Positions 20,687 through 29,573 of a DNA stretch of 51,669 nucleotides are shown piece by piece. The notes below the pieces were generated by a model. That model was not told where the DNA came from, did not search any database, and saw only the letters and a program-made list of their open reading frames with translations. The stretch lies in assembly GCF_009865215.1 (NCBI RefSeq), contig NZ_WWJX01000991.1, forward strand, positions 1 to 51,669, written 5' to 3'. Position 1 is the first letter of the stretch; each line of letters begins with the position of its first letter. Origin of the DNA: Streptomyces sp. SID3343. Lineage in GTDB: Bacteria > Actinomycetota > Actinomycetes > Streptomycetales > Streptomycetaceae. The translations under genes and the position numbers were made by a program.

Positions 20687-21101
20687 CCCTGACCTCCTGC
20701 TCGGGACAGGACGAACCTTAGAGCATCCCTTCACCCCCCAACCCCGAAAGACCACAGGCCGCGAGGCCGTGACCCCGGCCCCCGGGTCGCAGTGGAACCG
20801 CACCCTCCGAACCAAACACAACGGGCGATGCGGGTGGGAACCCCTCCCCACGCAACCGAACACCCGACCGCAGCCCACGAAGCCACCCGCGAGGCCCCCA
20901 GGGCCATGCGGCCACGACCACCCCCACCCCGTCCTGCTGTACGCATCGAGCGCGGCCGTGGGACGATTCCCGAGCGTTGGGGTGTTGGGGAAAGTGGGGG
21001 CCGGAACCACTCGCCTCCCGACCCCGTTATGGACCTGTACCGCCTAGTCGTCCACCGGCCGCCGAGCAGCGTGCCCGCCCGTCACCCGAAGGAGCCCGTT
21101 G
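20687..21101. other. Divergent promoter region, no gene
   Basis: This 415-bp gap lies between the divergent acyltransferase and hydrolase genes. On the minus strand TAAGGT (20715-20720) is a fair -10 for the acyltransferase operon, placing its start about 20 bp ahead of the AGGAGG ribosome site. The middle is C-rich on the plus strand without codon structure, and no repeats stand out. Confidence 0.5.
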
Positions 21102-21881
21102 GTGTCGATCCTGCCCGGTGCCGAGCCCCACCACCACGACGGTGGCCCCGTGGGTGTCCTGTTGTGCCACGGCTTCACGGGCACGCCGCAGTCGATGCGC
21201 CCGTGGGCCGATCACCTCGCGGCGGCCGGACTGACCGTGTCGCTGCCGCTGCTGCCCGGCCACGGCACGAGCTGGCAGGACATGCAGCTGACCACGTGGC
21301 AGGACTGGTACGCCACGGTGGACCGCGCCCTCGCTCGGCTGCGGGATCGCTGCGACACGGTGTTCGTGATGGGCCTGTCGATGGGCGGCGGCCTCGCGCT
21401 GCGCCTGGCCGAACAGCACGGCGACGACGTGGCCGGTCTCGTCCTGGTCAACCCCTCGGTACAGGCGGACGACCCGCGCCTGAAACTGCTGCCGGTGCTG
21501 CGCCACGTCATACCGTCCGTGCCCGGCATCGCGTCCGACATCCGCAAGGAAGGGTCCGTCGAGCTGGCCTACCCCCGCACACCGGTCAAGGCGGCCTACT
21601 CCCTGGCCAAGTTCTGGCGCGTGGTGTCCGCGGACCTGCCCCAGGTCACCCAGCCGGTGCTGCTCATGCACAGCCCGCACGACCACGTGGTCTCGCCGGC
21701 CAACTCCGAGACGGTGCTGGCCCGGATCTCCTCGACCGACGTCACCGACGTCCTGCTCAACGACAGCTATCACGTGGCGACGCTCGACCACGACGCGGAA
21801 CGGATCTTCGCATCCAGCCTGGAGTTCGTACACCGGCTCACGCCGGACGCGCGAACCCGGGAGACGGCCGAGAGGGACTGA
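21102..21881 (+). CDS. Alpha/beta hydrolase (carboxylesterase/monoacylglycerol lipase type)
   Basis: 259 residues. The fold markers are LLCHGFTGTPQSMRPWA (oxyanion region), the nucleophile elbow GLSMGGG, the acid in SPHDHVVSP, and the catalytic histidine in SYHVATLDHD. This resembles the Est30 / bacterial monoglyceride lipase group that cleaves medium-chain esters or monoglycerides. The GTG at 21102 lies 7 bp after AAGGAG; a TTG just before it would add one residue. It is followed after 7 bp by the next gene and its function probably relates to lipid turnover, as do its neighbours. Confidence 0.9.
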   Translation: MSILPGAEPHHHDGGPVGVLLCHGFTGTPQSMRPWADHLAAAGLTVSLPLLPGHGTSWQDMQLTTWQDWYATVDRALARLRDRCDTVFVMGLSMGGGLALRLAEQHGDDVAGLVLVNPSVQADDPRLKLLPVLRHVIPSVPGIASDIRKEGSVELAYPRTPVKAAYSLAKFWRVVSADLPQVTQPVLLMHSPHDHVVSPANSETVLARISSTDVTDVLLNDSYHVATLDHDAERIFASSLEFVHRLTPDARTRETAERD

Positions 21882-21888
21882 GGAAACG

Positions 21889-22878
21889 GTGCGTGGACGT
21901 GGCAACGGACTGGATGCGGAGTCCTTCAAGCCTTTGACCGACCTCGATCCGGAGGCGGCCGACGTGATGCTGGCCGCCCTGCGGGAGGTGGGGGTCGCGG
22001 CGTATGTCTCGACGTTGGAACCCCGCGAGCCCGACGAGGAACCCGAGGAGATCGAACGGCTGTGGGTGGACGCGGCGGCGACGTCGCGGGCTCGGGCGAT
22101 CCTGCGCTCGCTGACCGAGCCGTCCTCGCCCAGGGCGCGCGCCCTGGAGGCCGCGGCCGGGCCGACCGACGTCCCCAAGGGGGAACCGAAGCGGTCCGAG
22201 CCGAAGGAGCCGCCCGCGGAGCCCACTTCGGCTTCCGCGAACCCTGCGGCGACGGACGACCCCGAACGATCCGACCGCTCGAAGCAGCGACCGGATCACT
22301 CGGACCGCTCGGGCTCCGACCCGGGCGCGCGGACCGAACCGGCCGACTCCGCCGGGCGTCCCGACGACGACGAGGTCTGGGCGCAGATCGTGGCGTCCTT
22401 CGACAACGAGGTCACCGATGCCGTGCCGCGCTGGCCGGTGGCCGAGGACCTCGACGGCGAGCGGGGCGAACGCGGCGACGGCGAACGCGGTGACCGGCCC
22501 GGCGGATCGAGCGACGGCTCCTACAAGGTGGGCATCAACACCACCCCCGGGCCGCGCGACTACTCGCTCGCCCCGCCCAAGACCCCGGACACTCCCAAGA
22601 CACCGGAGATCGACGAGCTGGAGGAGGACCCGGACGAGCACTTCGTACCGGCTCCGCCGCCTCCCCTGCCCAAGACCGACGCGGCCACCAAGATCGCGTG
22701 GATCGCCTTGGTCGGCGGTCCGCTGTACCTGCTCGTCTCGGTGTTGCTCGGGCGTCCGGTGGGTCCGTGGACCTCGTTCGCGGCGTTCGCGGCCTTCACC
22801 GGCGGATTCGTCGCGTTGGTGGCACGGATGCGTCGAGATCGGGACGATGACGACCCCGACGACGGTGCCGTGGTCTGA
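21889..22878 (+). CDS. Membrane protein with long acidic cytoplasmic region
   Basis: 329 residues, no enzyme motif recognised. The N-terminal 70 residues are folded-looking (DLDPEAADVMLAALREVGVAAYVS, LWVDAAATSRARAILRSL), a shape reminiscent of small domains that bind conserved peptides. A disordered stretch rich in Pro, Glu, Asp and Ser follows, then two membrane helices near the C-terminus (IAWIALVGGPLYLLVSVLL and FAAFAAFTGGFVALVARM). The start is GTG 21889, 7 bp after the hydrolase stop with GAGG upstream, so they form an operon. It precedes a kinase gene and could be a phosphorylation target; that is speculation. Confidence 0.75.
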   Translation: MRGRGNGLDAESFKPLTDLDPEAADVMLAALREVGVAAYVSTLEPREPDEEPEEIERLWVDAAATSRARAILRSLTEPSSPRARALEAAAGPTDVPKGEPKRSEPKEPPAEPTSASANPAATDDPERSDRSKQRPDHSDRSGSDPGARTEPADSAGRPDDDEVWAQIVASFDNEVTDAVPRWPVAEDLDGERGERGDGERGDRPGGSSDGSYKVGINTTPGPRDYSLAPPKTPDTPKTPEIDELEEDPDEHFVPAPPPPLPKTDAATKIAWIALVGGPLYLLVSVLLGRPVGPWTSFAAFAAFTGGFVALVARMRRDRDDDDPDDGAVV

Positions 22879-22950
22879 CCAGGCGTCACTTGGCTGGATC
22901 AGGTGGGCTTCTGACGGGACGTCATGCCGCATCGAGAGTCCGCGGGCGGG

Positions 22951-22956
22951 TACCTT
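22951..22956 (+). promoter_or_regulatory. Candidate -10 for the second kinase
   Basis: TACCTT ends 6 bp before the GTG at 22963. As with the PASTA kinase, the spacing would give a leaderless transcript, and no Shine-Dalgarno is seen in front of this GTG. Confidence 0.4.
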
Positions 22957-22962
22957 CCTTGC

Positions 22963-24786
22963 GTGGATGCGGACAACGAGGGACGTCTGATCGGCGGGCG
23001 CTATCTGCTCGCGGACCGGCTGGGACGTGGCGGCATGGGTGCGGTCTGGCGAGCCCGGGACCAAGTCCTGGGCCGCGAGGTCGCGGTCAAGGAAATGCTG
23101 CCCCAGCCCGGCGCGGACGACGCCGAGCGGGCCAGGCTGCGCGAGCGCGCGGCACGTGAGGCGCGAGCGGCCGCGCGGCTGAGCCATCCCTCGGTCGTGC
23201 GCGTCTACGACGTGGTCGAGGAGGACGACCGGCCGTGGATCGTCATGGAGTTGGTGAAGTCGCGCTCGCTCGCGGAGGTGATTCGCGCGGACGGCCCGAT
23301 GGCCGCCGACCGGGTCGCCGAGATCGGCATCGCGATGGTCGACGCGCTGCGCACCGCGCACGCCGCCGGCATCCTGCACCGTGACGTCAAGCCCGGCAAC
23401 GTCCTGATCATGGACAACGGGCGGGCCGTACTCAGCGACTTCGGCATCGCCGTCGTCGAGGGCGACTCGTCGGTGACCCAGTCCGGCGTCGTGCTCGGCG
23501 CGCCGGCGTACATACCGCCCGAGCGTGCCCGCGGTCTGGTCCCGACGGCCGCGTCCGACCTGTGGTCGCTGGGCGCGACGCTGTACGCGGCGGTCGACGG
23601 CAAGGCGCCCTTCGAACGCTCGACACCGGTCGCGACCCTGACCGCGATCGTCAGCGAGGACCCCGCACCGGCCAAGCACGCGGGCGCGCTCGACCCGGTC
23701 CTGCGCGCACTCCTCGACCGTGAGCCGGACCGACGACCGGACACCGCCGAGGCCGAGGCGATGCTGCGGGAGGCGTTGCGCGAGATCCGGATCGAGAACA
23801 CCGCGACGCGGGCGATACCGCTGCCGGCACCCGTGCCCACACCCGTACCGACGGACATACCCGCGTCCTCGCCCGCGGCACACGGGTCGGACGCGCAGGA
23901 GGTGTCACGGGGCGACGCGGAGATCGCGTTGCCGCCGGTCGCTCCCCCGATATCGCCCAAGCCGGCGCGCGAGCCCCGCTCGCTCCCCCGATTGCCGTTG
24001 CCGGCGCTGCTCGCGGCGCTGCTCGTGTTCGGCGTCGCGGTGGGACTGATCCTGTTCCTGGTGCTCCCGGGAGACCACGACAAGAAATCGTCGGCAGGCG
24101 GTGACACGGCGTCGGACTCCACGCCGACTCCCTCGCCCCCGAAGCAGGACGCACAGAACCCGCCCGCGTCGCTCACACCCCCGCCGGCGACCGTGCCGCC
24201 CGCCGCGGGCGCACCGGCCCCCGAAAGCGTCCCGGCGACGACCCCGCCGCCGTCCGCCCCGCCGACGACGACGCCGGAAACCGCACCGGCCACGGCGACC
24301 ACACCGGCCGACAACCCCGCGCCACCGGCGACGGGCGAACTGCCGGCCGGGTGGACCGCGTACCGGGGCACCACGACCGGCTACACGATCGGCCTGCCGC
24401 CGGGGTGGCATCAGGCCAAGGTCGACGGGACCCAGGAGTTCTTCCAGAGCGCCGACGGGTCCATGCGGTTCAACGTGGACACGGCGGAGGGACCGCAGAA
24501 GGATCCGGTCGCCGACTGGCAGAACCAGGAGGGGCCGAGCCGCGGCAACTTCCCCGGCTACGCGCGGGTGGTCATCGAGAAGGCCGACTATCGCGACTTC
24601 GACGCCGCGGTATGGGAGTTCACGTACGGCAGCAGCGGCAAGCCCAAGCACCACGTGCTGAACCTCGGCTTCACGGCCAGTGCGAATCGCGGCTACGCGT
24701 TGTACATGGACACGCTCGACTCGGTCTGGGCCGATCCCGCGACTCAGGAACTCCTGGCGAATTTCAAGGCGTCGTTCCGGCCCTGA
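22963..24786 (+). CDS. Membrane Ser/Thr protein kinase
   Basis: 607 residues. The kinase domain occupies about residues 13-270: RLGRGGMGAVW glycine loop, K43 in VAVKE, HRDVKPGN catalytic loop, DFGIA and the PERARG activation end. Then come a Pro-rich linker, a membrane helix (about 347-367, LPALLAALLVFGVAVGLILF) and an outer stretch rich in Pro and Thr. The last 140 or so residues form a globular extracytoplasmic domain (TGYTIGLPPGWHQ, QEFFQSADG, WEFTYGSSGKPKHH) of unknown ligand. There are no PASTA repeats, so it senses something other than wall fragments. GTG 22963 is chosen over ATG 22924, which has no ribosome site. Confidence 0.92.
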   Translation: MDADNEGRLIGGRYLLADRLGRGGMGAVWRARDQVLGREVAVKEMLPQPGADDAERARLRERAAREARAAARLSHPSVVRVYDVVEEDDRPWIVMELVKSRSLAEVIRADGPMAADRVAEIGIAMVDALRTAHAAGILHRDVKPGNVLIMDNGRAVLSDFGIAVVEGDSSVTQSGVVLGAPAYIPPERARGLVPTAASDLWSLGATLYAAVDGKAPFERSTPVATLTAIVSEDPAPAKHAGALDPVLRALLDREPDRRPDTAEAEAMLREALREIRIENTATRAIPLPAPVPTPVPTDIPASSPAAHGSDAQEVSRGDAEIALPPVAPPISPKPAREPRSLPRLPLPALLAALLVFGVAVGLILFLVLPGDHDKKSSAGGDTASDSTPTPSPPKQDAQNPPASLTPPPATVPPAAGAPAPESVPATTPPPSAPPTTTPETAPATATTPADNPAPPATGELPAGWTAYRGTTTGYTIGLPPGWHQAKVDGTQEFFQSADGSMRFNVDTAEGPQKDPVADWQNQEGPSRGNFPGYARVVIEKADYRDFDAAVWEFTYGSSGKPKHHVLNLGFTASANRGYALYMDTLDSVWADPATQELLANFKASFRP

Positions 24787-24802
24787 CGGCCCCTGCCGGC
24801 CG

Positions 24803-25513
24803 TCACGCGGCGGGTATGCGCAGGGTCGCGAGCACGGGGCGGTGGTCGGAGGCTGCGGTGTAGTCGGCGTCGGTGACGTCGTCGGGCACGCCGCACTCCA
24901 CCACCTCGACGCCGGCCGACGCGAACACGCCGTCGAGGCGCCGGCCGGGGTCGCGGCGCGGTGACGTGTACTCCGAGCCCCACGGCGCGACCGCGTAGCC
25001 GTCCTGCAACTCGCCCGCCAGCCGGTCCCACGCGGGACGGCCCGCCGACTCGTTGAAGTCCCCCGCGAGGACCCGGTGTTCGGCGCCCAGGGAGGCCAGT
25101 CGGCCGAGGACGAGGTCGGCCTGCGTGCGGCGCTCGGCGGCGTCCGGGCTCAAGTGCGTGCCGCCGACGGCGAATCGCGCGCCGGCGACCTCGACGACCG
25201 CGGCAGCCATGCCTCGTTGGTGCAGACCCGCAGTGCGCGGCAGCAGTACGTCGATCGCCTGACGCACCGTCACCCGGAGGCTGCCGAGCACCCACAGCCC
25301 CGAGGCCGTGTCGCCACCGGCGATCACCACGAGTCCGCACTCACGCGCGAGCCGCGCCGCGGCCTGCCGTCGGCGCACGAACCGCGGCGCCTCCTGTACG
25401 CACAGCACGTCGGGCGCGCACTGCCGCACGATCCGCACCAGGGCGTCGCGGTCGTCGCGCAGCGACCGCACGTTGTACGACATGACGCGAATCCCGCCGC
25501 CGTCGACAGTCAC
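24803..25513 (-). CDS. Endonuclease/exonuclease/phosphatase family protein
   Basis: 236 residues. EEP superfamily fold: VMSYNVRSLRDD with the first metal-binding asparagine, VLCVQEAPRF with the catalytic glutamate, VGGTHLSP, VLAGDFNES with Asp-Asn, and SDHRPVLATL with the terminal Asp-His pair. All catalytic residues are present. Substrates in this group range from DNA to phosphodiesters and sphingomyelin; none can be assigned here. No signal peptide is visible, so it is probably cytoplasmic. Start is GTG 25513 with AGGGGA 6 bp upstream. It is convergent with the kinase gene and downstream of glucokinase. Confidence 0.9.
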   Translation of the reverse strand: MTVDGGGIRVMSYNVRSLRDDRDALVRIVRQCAPDVLCVQEAPRFVRRRQAAARLARECGLVVIAGGDTASGLWVLGSLRVTVRQAIDVLLPRTAGLHQRGMAAAVVEVAGARFAVGGTHLSPDAAERRTQADLVLGRLASLGAEHRVLAGDFNESAGRPAWDRLAGELQDGYAVAPWGSEYTSPRRDPGRRLDGVFASAGVEVVECGVPDDVTDADYTAASDHRPVLATLRIPAA

Positions 25514-25609
25514 CAGAGTCCCCTTTTTGCCCGAGCCGCCCGTTGTCGACGTCGGCGATTTGCCGCGACTGTCACTACTGCCGTTGTTGCTGGTGCGTCG
25601 TCCTGGGGT

Positions 25610-26548
25610 TCAGCGACGGGCGAGGTCGGCCGCGCCGACCAGTCCCGCGTCGCTGCCCAGCGTCGCGACGAAGACCTCCGCGCCGGGCCGGTGCCCGCGG
25701 CGCAGCACGCTGCGGTACGCCTCCAAGGCCGGGACGAGCAGCAGATCGCCCGCGTCGGACACGCCGCCGCCGATCACGAACGCGGCGGGATCGAGGACCG
25801 CCGACAGGTCGGCGAGCCCTTGGCCGAGCCACATGCCGACCTCACGGAAGGCCGCGATCGACGCGGAATCGCCCAGCAGCGCCGCCTGGGTGACGTGTGG
25901 TCCCCGGACGCCGGCGGGCGTGCCGTCGCCGAGGGCGAGGAGCTTCTCGGCCGATTCGGGCAGGCCCGCGGCGCGGTCGCGCGCGTATCGGGTCAGCGCG
26001 TTGCCGCTCGCGTACTGCTCCCAGCAGCCGTAGTTGCCGCACGGGCACGCGATGCCGTTCGGCACCACCCGCATGTGTCCGGGCTCACCGGCTATCCCGC
26101 CGCCGCCCCGGTACAACTCGCCGCCGAACACGATCGCGCCGCCGATACCGGTGCCCACGGTCACGCACATCACGTTGTCGTGGCCGGCCGCCGCGCCGAA
26201 CCTGACCTCGGCCCACGCCGCGGCGTTGGCGTCGTTCTCGACGACGACGGGAAGCCCGATCAAGCGCTCCATGCGGTCCCGCAACGGCTCACCGACCCAC
26301 GCGCTCACGTTGGCGGAGAACAGCACGGTCGACCGGTCGGCCCCGATGAACCCGGCGGCTCCCAGACCCACCGCGTCCACCACGTGCTTCACCCGCAACG
26401 CCGCCACCGTCTCACCGATGACCCGCGCGGTCTCCTCCGCGTCCTTGGGCGTCGCGACCTTGAGCCGATCGAGAATCACCCCGTCGGCATCGACCACGCC
26501 CGCGAGGATTTTGGTGCCACCGATATCGACACCGATCGTCAGTCCCAT
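25610..26548 (-). CDS. glkA: ROK-family glucokinase
   Basis: 312 residues. It phosphorylates glucose with ATP. The phosphate motif DIGGTKILAGVV is at the start, VENDANAAAWAE holds the catalytic aspartate, VTVGTGIGGAIV follows, and the ROK zinc signature CPCGNYGCWEQYASG is intact with EPGHM before it. By length, motifs and neighbourhood this is GlkA, the enzyme that in S. coelicolor is also needed for glucose repression of other catabolic genes (established for that species). The ATG at 26548 is preferred over an upstream codon because the nucleotide motif must be near the N-terminus. Confidence 0.95.
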   Translation of the reverse strand: MGLTIGVDIGGTKILAGVVDADGVILDRLKVATPKDAEETARVIGETVAALRVKHVVDAVGLGAAGFIGADRSTVLFSANVSAWVGEPLRDRMERLIGLPVVVENDANAAAWAEVRFGAAAGHDNVMCVTVGTGIGGAIVFGGELYRGGGGIAGEPGHMRVVPNGIACPCGNYGCWEQYASGNALTRYARDRAAGLPESAEKLLALGDGTPAGVRGPHVTQAALLGDSASIAAFREVGMWLGQGLADLSAVLDPAAFVIGGGVSDAGDLLLVPALEAYRSVLRRGHRPGAEVFVATLGSDAGLVGAADLARR

Positions 26549-26698
26549 GTCGTCCCAAGCTCGTTCCGCGTGCAGTCCCCGCAACGGATCGTACTGTCCC
26601 ACCACCCCGACTCTCCCCACCCGTCCACCGAACCACCCACCAAACGCGACGCAAACCGGGCCACGCCACGCAACCGGCCCGCGGAGCGAGCGGCGGCC

Positions 26699-27352
26699 CT
26701 ACTCCTCGTCGTCGAGCCGAATCCGTTCCTTCGCCGCCGGCCGAGCAGCCCACCGACGCTCCCGATCCCCCACGAACGCCCGATACGCCGAGGCCAACTC
26801 GGCCCCCGCGGCCGCGAGATGCGCCGCCACGTCGGGGTGCCGCCGCACAACCTGCTCACGCACCGACTCCGCCTGCCCGACCAACGACTCGGCCAGCCTC
26901 CGGGCCTCCTCCGCCAACCGGGCACCCGACGGCGAACCGCTCCCGTCCCCCGCCTGCCCGGTCAACGACTCGGCCAGCCGCCGAGCCTCCTCACCGAGCC
27001 GAGCCCAAGCATCACCCCGTCCGTCCCCGACACCGGAAGCCCCGGCCGCATCGGCATCGGCATCCGCGTCCGCGTCCGCAGCCGCATCACCAACGCCCGA
27101 AGCCCCGGCAGCACCCCCAGCGCCCGACTCGCCGCCGGAAGCCCGCCCGTCACCCGGCCCGACACCGCCGTCAGGCACGCCGCGGTCACCAGGCACGCCG
27201 CCGCCGTCACCAGCCGCCCCTACCGCTCCCGGCACCGCGTCCGTGACATCGGCCCAGGCGTCGCCGCCCGCCTCCGCTCCGGAACCCGCATCCGCGCCCA
27301 CGCCGGCCTCACCCTTGCCCGTATCCCGCTCGTCTGGGTCCATCCGACGCAT
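26699..27352 (-). CDS. Low-complexity protein with duplicated helical motif (DUF5304-like)
   Basis: 217 residues. The N-terminal 110 residues are Gly/Ala/Asp-rich and contain Asp-Ala runs and two copies of AGASGVGD. The C-terminal part has two near-identical helices, (L)(G/A)EEARRLAESL(T/V)GQA, then a conserved-looking end (VRRHPDVAAHLAAAGAELASAYRAFVG). That end is the part likely to be structured. Position next to glkA and the ArsA-like gene matches the DUF5304 proteins of other Streptomyces, but this is by synteny. The start may be ATG 27352 or 27343; no clear ribosome site decides it. Confidence 0.65.
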   Translation of the reverse strand: MRRMDPDERDTGKGEAGVGADAGSGAEAGGDAWADVTDAVPGAVGAAGDGGGVPGDRGVPDGGVGPGDGRASGGESGAGGAAGASGVGDAAADADADADADAAGASGVGDGRGDAWARLGEEARRLAESLTGQAGDGSGSPSGARLAEEARRLAESLVGQAESVREQVVRRHPDVAAHLAAAGAELASAYRAFVGDRERRWAARPAAKERIRLDDEE

Positions 27353-27745
27353 TGTGCGCGGTACACCCACTCGAACGCGAGCACAACGATCCGCAAACAC
27401 CACAAACCCGCCCCGGATGCCCGACGGAGAACGCCACCCCCGCCGACCGGATCACCCCACAGCCCACGAGAGACAGCGCCCCGAACCCGGCCCCCCGAGG
27501 CCACTCCAAACCCCGACCGGTCGACCGGCCGGCCGCCCGTGTCGAGCCCCGGGCCCGCCGCGTCCCGCCTCCGCATCGCCCGCCGCCACCCGGCGGCTCC
27601 CCACGGCAACCCGACGCACCACGACACCGACCCCGACCGCCACCACCCCCGGCCACCCACCGCCCACGGCACGTCCGGGCCCCGCACCGCCCGAACGCCA
27701 AGGCAACGACACCGGTGTCAGCGCCGACACCCGCCACACCCACGC
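27353..27745. other. Gap without a gene
   Basis: 393 bp between two minus-strand genes. The plus strand is strongly C-rich and no frame shows the codon bias of the neighbours. It contains the perfect palindrome GACACCGGTGTC at 27708-27719, 27 bp past the stop of the ArsA-like gene. No promoter or terminator with a U-tract is evident. Confidence 0.5.
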
Positions 27746-29011
27746 CTACGGCGAAGACCGCATCCAAACCGCCGGATCCGGCACGAACCGCACCCGCAGC
27801 ATCCCGTCCCGCAACCCCGCGCCCTCGATCGTGCACCGCCGCAGCGCCGAAGGCAGCCTGAGCAGCCGCCGATACGGCCCCACCGTCACGACCAGTTCGT
27901 CGCCCCGCCGCAGCAGGTCCAGGTCGTCGCGGTCGGTTCCCGGCAGCGCCAGGGAGAGGATCAGCCGCTCGCCGTCCCGTTCGACCGCCGACCCGTCCGC
28001 GACGATCCCCGCCGCGCCGACCGGACCGAAGTGGCCCGCGACGTCGCCCAGTTCGGCCGTACCCAACGGCTCGGCCGCAAGCAACGGAATCTGCGCCAAC
28101 GGCACCCGCGGGAACAACGCGCACAGCGCGTCCACCGTCTCGCGCGCGACCTCGCTGCGCGCCACCACGGCGGGGTCCGCCGAATCGGCCGGGCTCACCC
28201 CGTTGAGAATCACGTCCTCGACCCGATGGCCGTACAGCGCGAGCGCCGACGCGGCCCGCCGCGCACCCGCCAGCGCGACCACGCCGGGCCGCAGCACCAG
28301 CCGTACCGTCGTCGTCGGCGCGTCCACGATCGCCCGCAGCGCGTCCAGTTCGTCGTTGACCCGCCGCGCCGTGTCGTACACCCAGTCCTCGGGCATCGGC
28401 ACACCCACCACGGCCGCCAACACCGGCCGCAGCGCCCGCGCCGCCTGCCGCTCGACCGGCAGCAACCGGTCGAGGTAGCGCATCAGGCCCTCGGGCAACG
28501 CCAGCGTCGGCACCGCCCGTTCCACCGCCGGCAGGTCGACCACGATCAGGTCGTACGCGCCCTCGCGAACCGCCCGCGCGAGCACCCGCAACGCGAGCAC
28601 GTCGCCCGCGCCCGGGACCACGGTGATCTCCTCGGGGTCGAGCGGTTCCACCCCGACCACCGAGAGGGCGGCGCCCAACCGACCCTGCACCGACAGGAAC
28701 TCGCGCTCGAACTCGGCCCGCCCGGCAACCCGCCGCACATCGAGCCCGGGCGCGACCTCCACCGCTCCACCACCCGCCGAGGACGCCGAGTCACCCGAGG
28801 AAGACCCCGAGCCACCCGACGCCGCCGCACCATCCGGCCCCGACCCCGGCCCGCCCGACGAGACACCCAGGACCGTGTCCACGTCCCGCGTACCGTCCGT
28901 GGCCAACAACAACGTCCGTCGTCCGGCCCGCGCCGCGGCCACCGCGGTCGCGGCCGCGACCGTGGTGCGGCCCGCTCCCGGGAGGCCCGTGACCAGCAGG
29001 ACCCGCGTCAC
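27746..29011 (-). CDS. ArsA-like P-loop protein with C-terminal HSP20-like domain
   Basis: 421 residues. The fold and later motifs fit the ArsA/GET3 family (DLIVVDLPAVERAV for the Walker B region, VYDTARRVNDELDALRAIV, VRLVLRPGVVAL, NGVSP). The Walker A is GLPGAGRTT, with arginine where ArsA has the invariant lysine. A Gly/Ser-rich insertion of about 30 residues follows. The last 80 residues (RLILSLALPGTDRDDLDLLRRG, LVVTVGPYRRLLRLP) look like the small alpha-crystallin domain seen at the end of some ArsA relatives. GTG start 7 bp after the SRPBCC gene stop, so the two are co-transcribed. Its client is unknown. Confidence 0.82.
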   Translation of the reverse strand: MTRVLLVTGLPGAGRTTVAAATAVAAARAGRRTLLLATDGTRDVDTVLGVSSGGPGSGPDGAAASGGSGSSSGDSASSAGGGAVEVAPGLDVRRVAGRAEFEREFLSVQGRLGAALSVVGVEPLDPEEITVVPGAGDVLALRVLARAVREGAYDLIVVDLPAVERAVPTLALPEGLMRYLDRLLPVERQAARALRPVLAAVVGVPMPEDWVYDTARRVNDELDALRAIVDAPTTTVRLVLRPGVVALAGARRAASALALYGHRVEDVILNGVSPADSADPAVVARSEVARETVDALCALFPRVPLAQIPLLAAEPLGTAELGDVAGHFGPVGAAGIVADGSAVERDGERLILSLALPGTDRDDLDLLRRGDELVVTVGPYRRLLRLPSALRRCTIEGAGLRDGMLRVRFVPDPAVWMRSSP

Positions 29012-29018
29012 CGCCGGG

Positions 29019-29456
29019 TCAGCTCTCGACGCGCTTCTTGAGCCCCGTCAGGGCGCGGTCGATGATGACCTTCTCGGCCTTGCGCTTGATCATGCCCAGC
29101 ATCGGGATCTTGACGTCGACGGTCAGTTCGTAGGTGACCTCGGTGCCGCCGCCCCCGTTCGCGCTCAGCGCGTAGCACCCGTCGAGCGCCTTGAGCATCT
29201 GGCTCGTCACGAGCGTCCAGCGCACCTCACGGTCGCCGTCCCACGTGTAGCCCAAGACGTGCTCGTCGCGAATCGTGCCCGCGTCGAGCCGGAACCGCAC
29301 CCGCACCGCGCGCCCGGTCTTGTCGTCGACCTCCAGGACCTCGGTCTCCTTGACCTCGCCGGTCCACTCGGGGTAGCCCTCGAACCCCGCGATGACGGCC
29401 ATGACCTCGGCCGGTGCGGCGTCGATCGTGATGGTCGAGCTGGTCCGTTCCGCCAT
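29019..29456 (-). CDS. SRPBCC (START-like) domain protein
   Basis: 145 residues, a single-domain helix-grip protein of the polyketide cyclase/dehydrase and lipid transport superfamily. It has SSTITIDAAPAEVMAVIAG, YPEWTGEVKETEVLE, WTLVTSQMLKALDGCY and a late amphipathic helix. The internal pocket of such proteins binds hydrophobic ligands. The ATG at 29456 (MAERTSS) has GGAGG about 10 bp upstream. It is followed by the ArsA-like gene at 7 bp, so both may act on the same hydrophobic client, a hypothesis from context only. Confidence 0.88.
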   Translation of the reverse strand: MAERTSSTITIDAAPAEVMAVIAGFEGYPEWTGEVKETEVLEVDDKTGRAVRVRFRLDAGTIRDEHVLGYTWDGDREVRWTLVTSQMLKALDGCYALSANGGGGTEVTYELTVDVKIPMLGMIKRKAEKVIIDRALTGLKKRVES

Positions 29457-29573
29457 CGTGGGGTGTCCTCCGGAAGCTCGCGTGGCTACCACGAATCAAC
29501 ATCGCGGAATGCCTGAATACAACTGATCCGATCGAAGGCTACCGTGCCCGACCTGCGTGTACGCCGCACCGGC

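Noticed and set aside
25076..29041. 1321-codon plus-strand open frame
   Set aside because: Runs antisense through glucokinase, the DUF5304-like gene and the ArsA-like gene; the amino acid content is Arg/Pro-rich and unlike protein.
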